Of a DNA stretch of 64,000 nt, positions 1-10,750 are shown piece by piece (position 1 is the first letter of the stretch; each line of letters opens with the position of its first letter). The position numbers and the translations under genes are program-made. The notes beneath the pieces are model-generated. The model made no database searches, was not told the origin of the DNA, and saw only the letters and a list, made by a program, of their open reading frames with translations. Source of the DNA: Flabesymbios commensalis (Eukaryota > Annelida > Polychaeta > Terebellida > Flabelligeridae); the NCBI GenBank assembly GCA_964017125.1, contig OZ024902.1, forward strand, positions 101,586,796-101,650,795, written 5' to 3'.

Positions 1-431
1 CAATAGGCCTACTATCATTATAAAGGCCAATATTGACAATATATTATAATTACAACAGCTTAATAAATAGCATTAAAGACACAAAGTTCAATACAATGGG
101 GACAAAAGTAAAACAAAAGCATGTTAGAACCATCGTTGAAAATTTTACCACTGTGATATGATAGAGAACGAAGTAACTGTATTCGGTGGGCTGTGTAGCT
201 CGTACGCACAAGTTACGAAGTCATATTTCGCTAAGAAATGACAATTTAAAGATAATAAGGCTACTTCGCATTGACAGAAAAAATAACAATTTGTTGGAGC
301 TGCAAAAAGCAGCTGCAAAACAGACCGAGACGATACATACATGTGTATGTGCAATTATTAGCTTCTAGAAACGAATCTATGCCTCGTACTTCTCATTTAA
401 GTCATTACATTTAGACATGTTAGATATTGTA
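1..431. other. No recognisable gene
   Basis: AT-rich sequence with only short opposing frames (about 60-70 codons) that overlap each other on both strands and show no domain or splice context. Nothing further is seen. Confidence 0.6.
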
Positions 432-543
432 CCCAGCAAACACGAAGTATTTGTATAACATGTATACAACGCGGGCCCAACGACTTCAACGTTGGCCCAG
501 CATTGTATAACTGTTATAATACACATGTTTTGTGTTTGCTGGG
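432..543. mobile_element. CCCAGC palindromic MITE, subfamily A1
   Basis: The element begins CCCAGCAAACACGAAG and ends TTTTGTGTTTGCTGGG, so its ends are inverted repeats. The interior carries TATAACATGTATACAA on one side and a matching arm on the other, around a centre of the type GTTGGCCCA. It is flanked on both sides by the dinucleotide TA, which fits a 2-bp target duplication. At 112 bp it has no coding capacity. It is one of the clearest copies of a group that recurs more than twenty times in the window. Confidence 0.75.
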
Positions 544-909
544 TAGGCTGCATCGAGAACAACTGGTAGTATGTTGATGGCACAATAGCAATGCGTCAGT
601 ACCACACTAATATACCTGGTGTTGCGACAACTTACCCAGTAGGGACTCCGCGAAGGATTAGATACACGAGCTGCTTACAAAATGGAGCTTTCCTTCAGGA
701 ACCAACAGAAGCCAATTTACAGTCCAATGATTCACTAGTCAGCGTTAAGCGTGACTAGTGGTGTGCGCGGCGCGTTTGTTGCTGCAGCTCATGATAGGCT
801 CACTGTTGCAGAGCTCTGGTTCTGGCAACGCGCACGTCCAAGTTATTGGGTGGTTCTGCACGCTGCACCCAGTGTTACGCGTTGTTGCTGAGCGCGGGGG
901 TGCAGCTTC
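544..909. other. No recognisable gene
   Basis: Unique-looking sequence. Two overlapping frames of 79 and 95 codons extend into the neighbouring palindrome and translate parts of it, so they are not treated as genes. Confidence 0.5.
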
Positions 910-1018
910 CCCAACAAACACGGGGCGTTGGCCCAATGTTGGGCTGATGTTGGGCCAGCGTCGAAGACGCGGGCCCAACATCAACTCAACATTGGGCCAA
1001 CGCCTCGTGTTTGCCGGG
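910..1018. mobile_element. CCCAGC palindromic MITE, subfamily A2
   Basis: The ends read CCCAACAAACACGGGGCG and CGCCTCGTGTTTGCCGGG. The arms contain TTGGCCCAATGTTGGGCTGA and its complement, and the centre is GCGTCGAAGACGC, itself a perfect palindrome. At 109 bp it is the standard length of subfamily A2 (compare the copies beginning at 17700 and 20961). Confidence 0.75.
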
Positions 1019-2489
1019 TTTTTCTCCGATACAGTCGCCGGATAAACATCGAGCCGACTTCTTGCTGAAAAACCTAATCCATGCTATCGCTTCTTACTCA
1101 AACTAGGAGGGGGCAGAGCATCTAGAATTTCCTGGCGTGGAAACCGTCCTATCAGGAGAAAACGAGAGGGGATAAAAACTTGATATCACCCGAGAAATCT
1201 TTTGGCTGGGAACTTATTTCTGTAAGATTACGAATTACGACACTCCAGTGCCAACGTTCAGTTCCTTTCCCCCAAACGACCACCTTCCGGTCGTCAAAAT
1301 TCCAAATTGTGAAGTTAAGATTATACTTATTGTAGTGATTTATATTTGGGATATATACAGTTAGAGTGTCATTTTACATGTCTCCAACATGTTTAAATCT
1401 CCACATTGTAAATGTTTGAGTCTCCACCTAGATAATTAGACGCTGATCACGGAAGTGATGAGGCGATCATCTTGAATTATGCAGGGTGGACAGTCAAAAT
1501 GGCGTGAGAAATGGTAACACTTGTGTGCTGCAAAATGACACTCAGACCTCAACTACAAGGTAAATCGAATAAGATACATATACATTACATAATGGCAATG
1601 TTGTGGCCAGAGCAGTAATAAGATAGAGGATGAGAATAGTGTAGAGAGGAGCTGAAGCCAACTGCTCTAATTCCATTATCGCAAGTGTTTGTACTGCGGG
1701 GCAACAAAAGCCACCATGATCTTTACAGGCGGCTGGCATGGAGAAGTCGACATTTCTGGAGAGATGCCAGCGACAATGTGAGGCCAATACATCAAACTGC
1801 CACATTCAATCCAGAAAGGCAAGACAACGCCACCCAGACGGGCGGACAGTCAACATCAGTCCGCGATCCACATATTAATAAATGTGACAATCACCAAAGT
1901 ATTCACACTGCACACCACTATGCTGCATTCAGGATCGATAAGAATGTTCTCATTAATAGTGCCTACCACGGTATATATGAAAGGGTGTATCTGCCATTTT
2001 GTAAAGTGACAGATCTACCGTTTCATATCCAAGGGGACGTCACGAATTCATTCTCCTGTACGCTATATAGCCACTCACACGAAAAAGTTAAGTGACTTAA
2101 CAATTTAACAAGCACAAATTTAATATTTTTCAGCTGAAAAGTCATGATCAAGGAGTATAGCAACATAAAAAGGCACTAGATCCCCTGAGGGTTATTTGCA
2201 GCGGATTGGTAGAAATCCATCAGATATTTCCCAACATATCCCGAAAAAAAAGTGAAGTTAAAAACACTAAACCAGGTACTGTACTGAAAGTAGATCTATG
2301 TACATTAATCCTAAAATGCACATCTGCACTCCCTAACGGGTGTGATATGAGAGAAATCCCCAGAGGGTTTCAGACATAATTTTTATGATTCAAAAATAGC
2401 CATCAATTGATGACAGGACCCCTCAGCCGTAGGCTCTGTCCATCAACATCAAAAAATATAAATTAATGCACATGTGGCCTTGAGGTAAA
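1019..2489. other. No recognisable gene; edge of a mosaic repeat
   Basis: Most of the stretch has no visible repeat or gene. A 136-codon plus-strand frame lies at 1685-2095, overlapped by an antisense 87-codon frame. Its composition is unremarkable and no domain is recognised, so it is not called. From about 2300 the text AAAATGCACATCTGCACTCC resembles segments near 4600 and 22790, so a mosaic repeat probably begins here. Confidence 0.45.
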
Positions 2490-3375
2490 GAAATGAAGTT
2501 ATCACACTTACAAGCCATTTTGGCTCCCGTGACCATGAAATTAGTTATCGAGTTTATTGAGGTTTTAAGTCAAGGCGTTATGACGTTGTGGCACTTACAA
2601 GCCATTTTGGTTTCCGTGACTTGGTGACCTTGAAATTAGGTCAAGGTCACTGAATATCGAACTTGACCTTCAGATTAGGGTTACCCATATTAGGTAAAAA
2701 AATGAAGGCCCTAAGTCAAGAAAGTATGAAGTTATCGCGCCTACAAGCCATTTTGGTTTCCGTGACCTGGTGACCTTGAAATTAGGTCAAGGTCACTGAA
2801 TGTCGAACTTGGCCTTCAGATTAGTGTCATACACATTCATGAGGTAAAAAATTAAGGCCCTAAATGAAGGCATTATAAAGTTATCGCGCTTACAAGCCAT
2901 TTTAGTTTCCTTGAAATGAAATGAATCGGGCTTTAGGCCACCTTTGTGCATATATAGGCTAAACTGAGCCAGGAGAACCTCCTGAGGATGGTGAGATAAA
3001 TGAGATGACACTGTCCTCCTAACACAAGATTCGAAATTCGAGCCCTGGCGGTCTGTGGCCGAGCACGCTACCTCTCGGTCACAGAGGCTCCCCACAATAC
3101 TGACTTTTACACATGGATGGGGAAGAAACATTTTTGTTTCTTTCAAACCGCCGAGACCGGGAAACGAATCCCGAACTCTAGCGTGAAAGGCAGCGGTGCT
3201 GACCACTACCCTAGGGCCCCCGCCCTTTGGTTTCCGTGACCTGGTGACCTTGAAATTAGGTCAAGGTCACTGAATGTCGAGCTTGACCTTCAGATTAGTG
3301 TCATACACACGAGGTAAAAAAATGAAGGTCTTAAGTCAAGGCGTTTTGAAGTTCTCGCGCTTAGGTCTACAAGCA
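2490..3375 (+). repeat. Tandem array of ~150-bp units, part 1
   Basis: The phrase ATCGCGCTTACAAGCCATTT, followed by TTTCCGTGACCTGGTGACC and GAAATTAGGTCAAGGTCAC, recurs with ACAAGCC at about 2510, 2597, 2743 and 2892. It recurs once more near 3369 after an inserted SINE. Spacing is 87, 146 and 149 bp, and about 150 bp across the SINE once its length is removed. Units are diverged, so the array is not recent. A second block follows at 4030-4480. Confidence 0.8.
2911..3225 (-). mobile_element. Dimeric tRNA-derived SINE inserted in the tandem array
   Basis: Read on the minus strand, the element starts GGGCGGGGGCCCTAGGGTAG. It then has a tRNA-like A box (TAGTGGTCAGCACCGCTGCC) and a following B-box-like region. 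After a short linker comes a second tRNA-like unit (GACCGAGAGGTAGCGTGCTC, then CAGGGCTCGAATTTCGAA). The shared tail (GAGGTTCTCCTGGCTCAG to TGTGCACAAAGGTGGCC) ends in TTCATTTCATTTC. Flanks TTTAGTTTCC (2901-2910) and TTTGGTTTCC (3226-3235) form a 9/10 target duplication. Other copies start at 28875 and 44430. Confidence 0.85.
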
Positions 3376-4029
3376 TCTGCACCGACATGAAAAAACGACA
3401 TGCAGAAGAATGCATTTTTCTGATTTTTCCTAATTATTCCAAGGAAGACATCTTATCCGAAAACTGAAATGAATAAATTGCTCTTTTCCGCCTTTTTTAT
3501 TATTTGCAATTGACAAAACGTCTTTCTTTGCATAATGAGCATGATGATGCAGATTCCCTGCTAACTGTAGTTTGATTTATCCGGCTATAACTGAGAGATA
3601 ATGTTCAGACCGGATTTGAATCCTCTGTTTGTAGGGTTGTGTCATTTTTTCATCAGGCTGCTTAGCCGTGCCTAACAATACATTTTACAAAACAAAAAAT
3701 AGCATCAAATAACATGATAATTGAAAAGTCTGTACGAGTATTTTCTCCATGAAAACATGCATTTATCAGGGATAGAGTCCTAAAATTAGAGTCCTAAAAT
3801 TAGCATATGTACACACCATGTTGCATGAAATAGCCTACCAAGTGAAAACAGAAAAAGAAACTAAACATCCTAAAGTGTATTCAAAAGTTGTGCTCTCAGA
3901 CAGTCTCAGCTGTGACTTTGCAGCTAGAGAAAATAACCATTAATTGGCAGGACCCCTCAGCTATGGCATCAAGTCACTATCAAAATTAATTTTCGCGCTC
4001 ACAAAATAAATAGTGTTTATGCACATGTG
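3376..4029. other. Spacer between two array blocks, no gene
   Basis: AT-rich text between the two blocks of the ~150-bp array. It contains a short local duplication, CCTAAAATTAG twice at about 3779-3802. No coding signal is seen. Confidence 0.5.
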
Positions 4030-4480
4030 GCTAAAAATAAGGCTTTCAGTCAAGGTGAGGTTATTTCGCATAGAAGCCAATTCTATTTCATGGCGACCTT
4101 GAAATTAGGCAACGTCACCGAGTATCCAAGTTGACCTTAGGATTATTGTGGTGCACATGTGGTTAAAAATGAAAGCTCTAGTTCAAGACGTTATGAAGTT
4201 ATCGCGCTTACAAGCCAATTATGTTTCAGTGATCTAGCGACCTTGAAATTAGGTCAAGGTCACCGAGTATCGAACTTGACCCTAGGATTAGGCCTATTGT
4301 GGTGCCCGTGTGGTTAAAAATGTGAGGTTCTACTTCAAACCGTTATGAAGTTATCGCGCTTACAAGCCATTTTGGTTTCCGCAACCTGATGACCCTGAAA
4401 TTAGATCAAGGTCACTGAATGTCGAGCTTGACCTTTAGATTAGTGTCATGCACATGCACTTAACAAGAACGCTGACGCTA
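4030..4480 (+). repeat. Tandem array of ~150-bp units, part 2
   Basis: Three further units of the array, with the TACAAGCC-type phrase near 4071, 4210 and 4362 (spacing 139 and 152 bp). Each again carries GACCTTGAAATTAGG and a following GGTCACCGAGTAT or GGTCACTGAATGT. Orientation is the same as in part 1. Confidence 0.75.
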
Positions 4481-4579
4481 ACGATATCCTCCGCCATTCC
4501 GAGTTTTCGTCGGAAACTGAACTTATCATCCGCCATCAATTAAAGTCAATAATGGCCTCGAAATCGAAAGTAAAAAAAT

Positions 4580-4695
4580 AGATTAAAGGTCATAACCCCC
4601 AAAAGGCACATCTACGTCCACTAAGGGATGTGTGTGTATGTAATATGAAAACAATCCAGCTAACTGTTTCCGAGATATAATACGGAAACATCTCA
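4580..4695 (+). repeat. Mosaic-repeat module (AAAAGGCACATCTA)
   Basis: The segment with GGTCATAACCCCCAAAAGGC, ATGTGTGTGTATGTAATATG and TTTCCGAGATATAATACG closely resembles 22780-22880. In opposite orientation it also resembles 58230-58460. In all three places it lies beside a tandem array, so it looks like a fixed module of one composite repeat. Confidence 0.6.
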
Positions 4696-5107
4696 CTCGG
4701 TTGTGGTAATTATTTAGGTTTATATAATATAATGATATGTATAACTATTAGTATAACACATAATTAGAAACAACAAACACCTCACTGTATCGTTTATGAA
4801 TGACATGCTAGCCAGACTATAATAACTATAAATCACTTCTTGCGCCACAATTTTTGGTCGTGGACATAGTTGTGGGGGTGTAAATCCACTTTAGTCAGGA
4901 CAACATTATATGATTTTATAGCTAAAACTCATTTGACTTTCATTATTTAAAACTTCTTGTCACGATTCTTGTCTGAGACTTAGCCAGGTTAACTGCGTGA
5001 GTGTGTTCTAAATTTATAGGACAAATGTGTAGGAAAACATGTAGAAAGCAACTTTTCCTCCAACTTTGCCACTTGAAATAACCATCATATAAAATCTAGC
5101 ACATCAT
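4696..5107. other. No recognisable gene
   Basis: AT-rich sequence without a frame, repeat or hairpin that I can support. Confidence 0.5.
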
Positions 5108-5176
5108 CCCAGCAAGCACAAAAAAGTTGTATAACATTTTTACAATAATGGACCAACGTCGAAGACGTTGGGCCAT
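5108..5176. mobile_element. CCCAGC MITE, 3'-truncated half copy (A1)
   Basis: The copy begins CCCAGCAAGCACAAAAAAG, continues TTGTATAACATTTTTACAA and reaches the centre CAACGTCGAAGACGTTG. The second arm is missing. It is therefore half of a subfamily A1 palindrome. Confidence 0.6.
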
Positions 5177-5340
5177 CAGTTAGATCAGTCGTGACTTGAA
5201 TGGTGTATATGCACTGCAGGCTGGTATGGATTTTAGCTGCGCGTCAGGGGAGCCTGGATTTGTTAAGATTAATTACCAGATGAGATGTGATCAGCAGGCT
5301 CCTTAATTAGAATAACTCATACAATAACTGAACACCTGAC

Positions 5341-5410
5341 GCTGGCTCACTGTGGTCTGAATGATGGGCCACCGTCTGCGGTGGAGGCCCAGCATTGAGC
5401 CAGCGCTGGG
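5341..5410. mobile_element. Decayed A2-type palindrome core
   Basis: GCTGGCTCACTGTGG at the left, GGGCCACCGTCTGCGGTGG in the centre and CATTGAGCCAGCGCTGGG at the right resemble the arms and centre of subfamily A2. The CCCAGCAAACAC end is lost on the left. Confidence 0.4.
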
Positions 5411-5577
5411 GAAATATCAACTGACGCCCTCCTTGACACATTATATCTATGCTAATACATCCCTATTGTTAACTATTATAAATAACGATAAAAGTGGGCA
5501 ATTGCTCTATTGCAGGCTATTCTCCATGATAATTAAGTCAATCTTAGGCAACAGACATAAATTAACCTGGTCTTGCT

Positions 5578-5894
5578 TTAACCCTTTAACCGCCAAATCA
5601 TTCAATTGGAATTTTCACCCACTTGAAGTTGTGTCTCGCTGACGCGATCCACAACTTCAAGTGAGTGAAAATTATTCATATTTCACAAAGTGGAGGTAAC
5701 TATTTTAAAATTCCTGCTGATTTATGTCAATTTATATCTTCAACTTGTTTAAAAGCTGATATGCAATATCCTAATAAAAAGTGTAAAAAACGAATATAAT
5801 CGGTACCGGCGGCTTAACCCTTTCACCACTGGAGCCCGTTTTTTATGTGCTGAATGCCATAGCATTCAGCACATAATTAAGGGTTAAGGGTTAA
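5578..5894. mobile_element. TTAA-bounded MITE (family B), with a nested insertion
   Basis: The left end is TTAA followed by CCCTTTAACCGCC. Near the left end lies a strong hairpin, TTTTCACCCACTTGAAG with its complement (5612-5671). The right end begins GGTACCGGCGGC and is split by a second TTAA-flanked segment (5814-5887). With that segment removed the end would read GGCGGCTTAAGGGTTAA, which matches the intact copy ending at 9678. TTAA target use and a CCC start suggest piggyBac-type mobilisation. This is inference because no transposase is present. Confidence 0.7.
5814..5887. mobile_element. Second TTAA-bounded segment nested in family B copy
   Basis: It starts TTAA then CCCTTTCACCACTGG and holds a hairpin, ATGTGCTGAATGC and its complement around CATA. 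It ends GGG then TTAA. The right terminal repeat expected from the left end is not present, so the copy looks internally deleted. Its position inside the right terminal repeat of the outer element makes it the younger of the two. Confidence 0.55.
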
Positions 5895-6175
5895 AGCCTA
5901 TAGTTAGTAAAAATCATGACGTACTATTTTACCAAAAGTATTTGAACGTGTTATTTCCAGCATAAATAGGTACGGGTATCCGGTATTGCTGCTCTCTCTC
6001 AAGAGTAGAGCATATTCCAGTGAAAATCACAAGACAAAAGAACAGTGTAATAGAGTTAAAGGGTGGGTTATGAGCAATTGGGAAAATCCTGGTAGGAGAC
6101 CAGAATCCCGACATGAGTTGTTTAACATTGATGAGCATCCTGCAGTCTTACACATAAATACAGCTCCCAGTGAGT

Positions 6176-6284
6176 CCCTAGCAAACACAAGACATTTGTG
6201 TAACATTTATACAACGTCGGTCCAACGTCTTCGACGTTGGTCCAACATTGCATGAAGTCATACAAATGTTTTGTGTTTACTGGG
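6176..6284. mobile_element. CCCAGC MITE, subfamily A1
   Basis: The ends are CCCTAGCAAACACAAGAC and TTTTGTGTTTACTGGG. The centre CCAACGTCTTCGACGTTGG is nearly a perfect palindrome. Length is 109 bp. A 66-codon minus-strand frame across it is an artefact of the repeat. Confidence 0.7.
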
Positions 6285-7050
6285 GATCCTTGGCAGTCCC
6301 TGGTGTATAGTAAAGATATCATCTCCTGACGAAAGTTGATTACGTCTGGCGGGAAAAAGACCCGCGCTGTTATAGTGGTGTCTTCAATATCTCAGACTTA
6401 CTGTATGAAATAACGCAGGTTCTTGGACTTACCCACGCTAAGTAATCTTATATTATTAGATTATACAATTACTAGATTATTTGATTATCTGCAAACAGCG
6501 CTTCAAATGCAGAATAACACTCAATCAAGTGGGAAATGGAAGTATGCATGATTACCATCAGTCTCCAACACGTCTCACTCGTATTAGTTCAGCTCAATGT
6601 TTATTCCATGGCGTGATGCACACGTCATGTACCGTATATATTTATCTAGAACTGAATTCTTAATTATACCTACTTTTTGTGTACATCCAGAGCGTTACAC
6701 CGTGAACTCTAAGCGAAAAAAATGTCTCAGAAAGATATTGTGCTAAAAATATATCACATTTAAATATCGACACTACAAAAGGTGAATAATGATATTGTCC
6801 GCAGCGGCACGAATTGTCAAAACGCTATCCGTGACAATAGAATAGTGTGTCTCCAGTTTATTAGCTCCTGATTTGAAAGTCAATGAGCAATGCTTTTATT
6901 AGATACACTACAGCATCACTCTCAAACTCATAAATGGGGAAAAACTTGTGATAGCGTGAAAGAATGACTTTAGAATTATTATTTGTCCCACAGAGTTACA
7001 ATATGAACACGATCAACCATTAAAGCGATACATTATAACATTTATTTTTT
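6285..7050. other. No recognisable gene
   Basis: Only short frames. No repeat pair or splice-flanked reading frame was found. Confidence 0.5.
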
Positions 7051-7102
7051 TACCCACTTGAAGTTGTGTCTCGCTACCGCGACCCACAACTTCAAGTGGG
7101 TA
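7051..7102. repeat. Family B hairpin
   Basis: TACCCACTTGAAGTTGTG (7051-7068) and its exact complement (7085-7102) form an 18/18 stem with a 16-base loop containing TCTCGCTACCGCG. The same stem lies inside the TTAA-bounded elements at 5578 and 9435. Here the outer TTAA ends cannot be placed with confidence. Confidence 0.75.
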
Positions 7103-7999
7103 AAATTAGTTAAATATGTATATCTGTACAGTTTGAATTAAAATATATGCCAATCTCGCAAATTTAGTGCTCTTTTATCTTACACACGTTCTTTTAAAAA
7201 AGGTTAAGGGTATATATGAAATTTTACCAGTGTGTCAAATAGTGAAACGTTTACACAAGAGCTAAGTCACTGCTGGGGCAATATTTCAGTTGTTGGCTCA
7301 ACAATGAAATAATGTTGGCCAATGGTCTGTTGTTTTGCTGGAGATGCGATGTACAGTTGTAATTATTGGTCAAGACCTTTTTATACACCACTTGCCAAAG
7401 ACGGCCAAGACCAACCGGTTGATGAGGTGATGGTATGAATGATGTATGTACAGCGCGAAGACGTGGCAGATTCACGGCAACAAAACTAAGGGAGTAACTC
7501 AGTAGGAGAAGTGTTTTCTTTATGGAATGAATATTAATTCTGAGATGCAGCTGCTGGGAATGACGATTTGTCAATATTAAAATGTAAATATACAAGTGTA
7601 ACCCCCCTTCCTACATGATGTACATGCCTGTACGAACTGTAATAAAACTCAACTGAATTAAATCTAGACAGGATCCAACATGTCTAATGTAACACGTTGA
7701 AATGAGATATAGTGTCATAATCATTATAATAATTGAGAGAAAGCGGACATTGTAATTGAATTCCACCAATCACATGTAATCGTGATATATTCTGATAAAG
7801 AGCAGCAGTTTTTGATTGCGGTGCCCGCATGGAAAGTGTCAGGATGAATGACAACACCAGGAGCGAGACTACCAGTGTCCATTATCTCGCCGGGGAGAAT
7901 CTATGAATTATATAGCATTTCACCACAGCCACATACTGCGGATGTCATACGTCTGCATGGCCCGCGTGACGATACACCGTCACGACGCGGTCTGCTGCT
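7103..7999. other. No recognisable gene
   Basis: A 114-codon minus-strand frame at 7251-7595 has no recognisable motif and no support from splice sites or neighbours, so it is left uncalled. No repeat is seen. Confidence 0.45.
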
Positions 8000-8046
8000 G
8001 TCTCAATGCCGGGCCAGCGTCAGAGACGCTGGCCCGGCATTGAGAC
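8000..8046. mobile_element. Perfect A2-type hairpin core
   Basis: GTCTCAATGCCGGGCCAGC and its exact complement flank GTCAGAGAC, giving a near-perfect 47-bp palindrome. It matches the core of subfamily A2 but lacks the CCCAGC ends. Confidence 0.65.
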
Positions 8047-9434
8047 AACACCAGTACAATGTTAGCTAGATCTGGCACGAAGCACAGATATAAAATGTGT
8101 CCTGTTTGGCCGTCACATAACAATAGACCGTGTCTGTACTGAAGTGCGTATTCAGCATCACATACACGTAGACCTCATCCTGGAAATGTGGCCTCCTTCC
8201 ACCAGGATGAAAACATATTCCACGAAAAGCACTCGCTCACAAGGAGTGGCCCACGTCAAGTTTTGAGGCCATGTATCCGACACAGTGACGTATAGTGAGC
8301 AGTCCTTCACGGTTACGCACTAATTTCAACTGACGGTGACACAGAAGGCCGCAGAAAGCAATTCAGAGCAACCACAAGCACGCGTTTGAACCTTTCTTCA
8401 CCATGCCGCCGGACCTTTCTTCGCCCCAAGAATTATCACAAGCTCTGTGTCCCTCTCTAAGGGGTACCACATTGAAATATTTTTAAGGTCAAAAAGCATA
8501 TTTTGTCACATTGTATGAAAAGAAAGCATTGGACACTTTTCAAGTTGAGGAGTTCAGAGCAGATTTTAATTACAGTGATACGAATAACATATGCATTAAT
8601 ATCAATAATAAAATAAACCATTCGGTAATGGGAATATTTGTATGGTTAACTTCGCTTTACATACAAAACATACAAGACAACCTACATATGTTGTATTTGC
8701 GGGGCAAATATTAAAGTCTCCACCACTCCATCTTGGATACATGCAAATAAGTCGATTTTAGAACTTAAACAGGGTAATCCATAAGAGATGAATGTTGACG
8801 ACTACTGAACGATATTATAGCGACTGTGGAGTGTTTACGTCGTTGAATTGTTGAAAAAGGATGGTTGAAGAATAATATTAAGAACAATCGACATAAAATA
8901 ACCTGATAACAGCATTAACACACCACCATTTAATTATTAGCGCCAGTGAAATGATGAGCTAACTGTGTGTATGTGTGACAAATCACAATATAAACAATAC
9001 GGGTATTTCTGACAGAACATTTAAATTATAAAATAAGACTTGACCTCCTAACGAATCACGCATTCTACTCTTCTGCTAGTGGATAATAACACAAATACAT
9101 GTAATTAGTTTCGCCTTTATGAACAAACACATGAATCATAACATAGTTTGTAGTTCAAGAGCTTCAAACACGCATAATATCTAAGAGGTTACCGTGTAAG
9201 AGAACACAGAATCACCAGTTTTGCAGTTCAACATATAATACCGGATCTTAGCGATTTTCTCCATATTATATTATTTACGACACCAGCACAAACATCCATG
9301 ACGATAATTCCTGAGCATATAAATTATTATTGGGTCCTCCACCTTCTGAGTCGGCCACATTGTGGACTTCTGTATAAATTTGTTATCAGGATTTCGGTTA
9401 AATGAGCTTCTTGTTTGCCATGCAAATTGTGCGC
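8047..9434. other. No gene; one F-type repeat unit
   Basis: No coding region is supported. At about 8728-8870 the text CATCTTGGATACATGCAAAT and then CAGGGTAATCCATAAG resembles the F units at 26.6 and 33.3 kb. It includes the GTTTACGTCGTTGAATTGTTG end shared with 26.86 kb. Confidence 0.5.
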
Positions 9435-9678
9435 TTAACCATTTAACCTCCAAAATATTCAATCTGAATTTTCACCCACTTGAAGTTGTGTCTCGCTGCC
9501 GCGATCCACAACTTCAAGTGAGTGAAAATTATTCAGATTTGACAAAATGGAGGTCAACTGCTTTCAAATATTGCTGATTGGTCACATTTTATTTTTAACA
9601 TGTTTAAAAGGTGGTATTTAGTGTGCTAATAAATAATGAAAACCCGAATATATGCGGCACCGGCGGTTAAAGGGTTAA
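9435..9678. mobile_element. TTAA-bounded MITE, family B (full copy)
   Basis: The element is flanked by TTAA at 9435-9438 and 9675-9678. The left end is CCATTTAACCTCC and the right end GGCACCGGCGGTTAAAGGG, so the ends are inverted repeats. A hairpin with TTCACCCACTTGAAGTTGTG and its complement lies near the left end. At 244 bp it has no coding capacity. It aligns along its length with the copy at 5578. Confidence 0.8.
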
Positions 9679-9820
9679 ACCTTAAAGTGCTAATCTCGTC
9701 TATAGCAGTCTACAGCCTTTTTATTTTTCCATCAAACAATCAATTTTAAAAGAGTAAAGAACATCAAATTTGCCCGATTAGCATACATTTGGATTTAAAT
9801 TTTACATATATGTAAATATT

Positions 9821-9879
9821 TCTTATCCACTTGAAATTGTGGGACGCGTATCTAGCAAGACACACCTTCAAGTGGGTGA
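9821..9879. repeat. Diverged family B hairpin
   Basis: TTATCCACTTGAAATTGTG and CACACCTTCAAGTGGGTGA form an imperfect stem of the family B type with a changed loop (GGACGCGTATCTAGCAAGA). Confidence 0.5.
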
Positions 9880-10584
9880 GAATATATGTGATATAACTCT
9901 ATAATGCCCCTAAACAACCAAAATCAAACAAACCACACACAATATCTCGGCGCACAAGTCCCTTTACTCGCATGGGACATGCTTAGATTTTAAAATCAAA
10001 ATACGTGATACCCTCCACATAGGTCGTCATACAACGTCCATGATATCATTCATAGTCGAACTATTCTGTGCATGATTGTGTCCTTGTTATACCTTTTGTG
10101 AATTGGCGACGTATTACTATGTTGGAGTCGACAAAATAAAACATAACATGCTCTATTTATCAACCTCATATCTGATTGCCTACAGATTTATTTATATAGA
10201 TATCTGTTCGGCTTTGTGATAATTACATATAATCATGATAATAGAGTATTAAATGCTGTAGCCTGTTTTTGCACGACGTTACAGATTTATATGAGAGACC
10301 AGAACACAGTTGTTGTCAGAGCGGCACATGTGCAGCATCAAGATATACAGTACAGAGTGGGTGGCATTGCTGGTGTCATGCCATAGGAATTTATAACGCA
10401 GATAAAACGAAACTGTCTTAGCGAAGAAATAAGCCATATTGTACATTATAGTCTGCAGCGCCGCATAGCCCATAACTGCATAAGACGAGAGAGGTGATCC
10501 CAATGCCATTTCGATTGTGGGCCAATATTGGTATATGTCGCGTCGCAACAGGCAGGCAGTCCAGAAGGCACGAAACGTGGAACC
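9880..10584. other. No recognisable gene
   Basis: No supported feature. The 89-codon minus-strand frame at 10279-10548 has no recognisable motif. Confidence 0.45.
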
Positions 10585-10750
10585 TATGTTGTTTTAATGC
10601 TGGTCTACCGTCTACGACAGTGGACCAGCATTAAAACAGCCTAAGTTGTTTTAAAATGTTGTTTTAAAAAAATGTTGTTTCAAAACAACCTATGTTGTTT
10701 TAATGCTGGTACACCGTCTTCGACGGTGGACCAGCATTAAAAACAACATA
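10585..10750. mobile_element. Two tandem copies of a short palindrome (A3)
   Basis: TATGTTGTTTTAATGCTGGT, a CCGTCTACGACAG-type centre and its complement occur first at about 10585-10650. They recur at 10691-10750 with the centre CCGTCTTCGACGG. A TTGTTTTAAAA-rich linker joins them. The centre matches the other CCCAGC-group palindromes, but the outer CCCAGC ends are absent. Confidence 0.6.

Noticed and set aside
2793-3206. 137-codon minus-strand frame as a gene
   Set aside because: It translates a tRNA-derived SINE. Nearly the same protein appears from the SINE copies at 28875 and 44430.
2600-4460. CRISPR array
   Set aside because: Repeats are ~150-bp diverged units with no short fixed repeat and unique-spacer pattern, in an animal genome.
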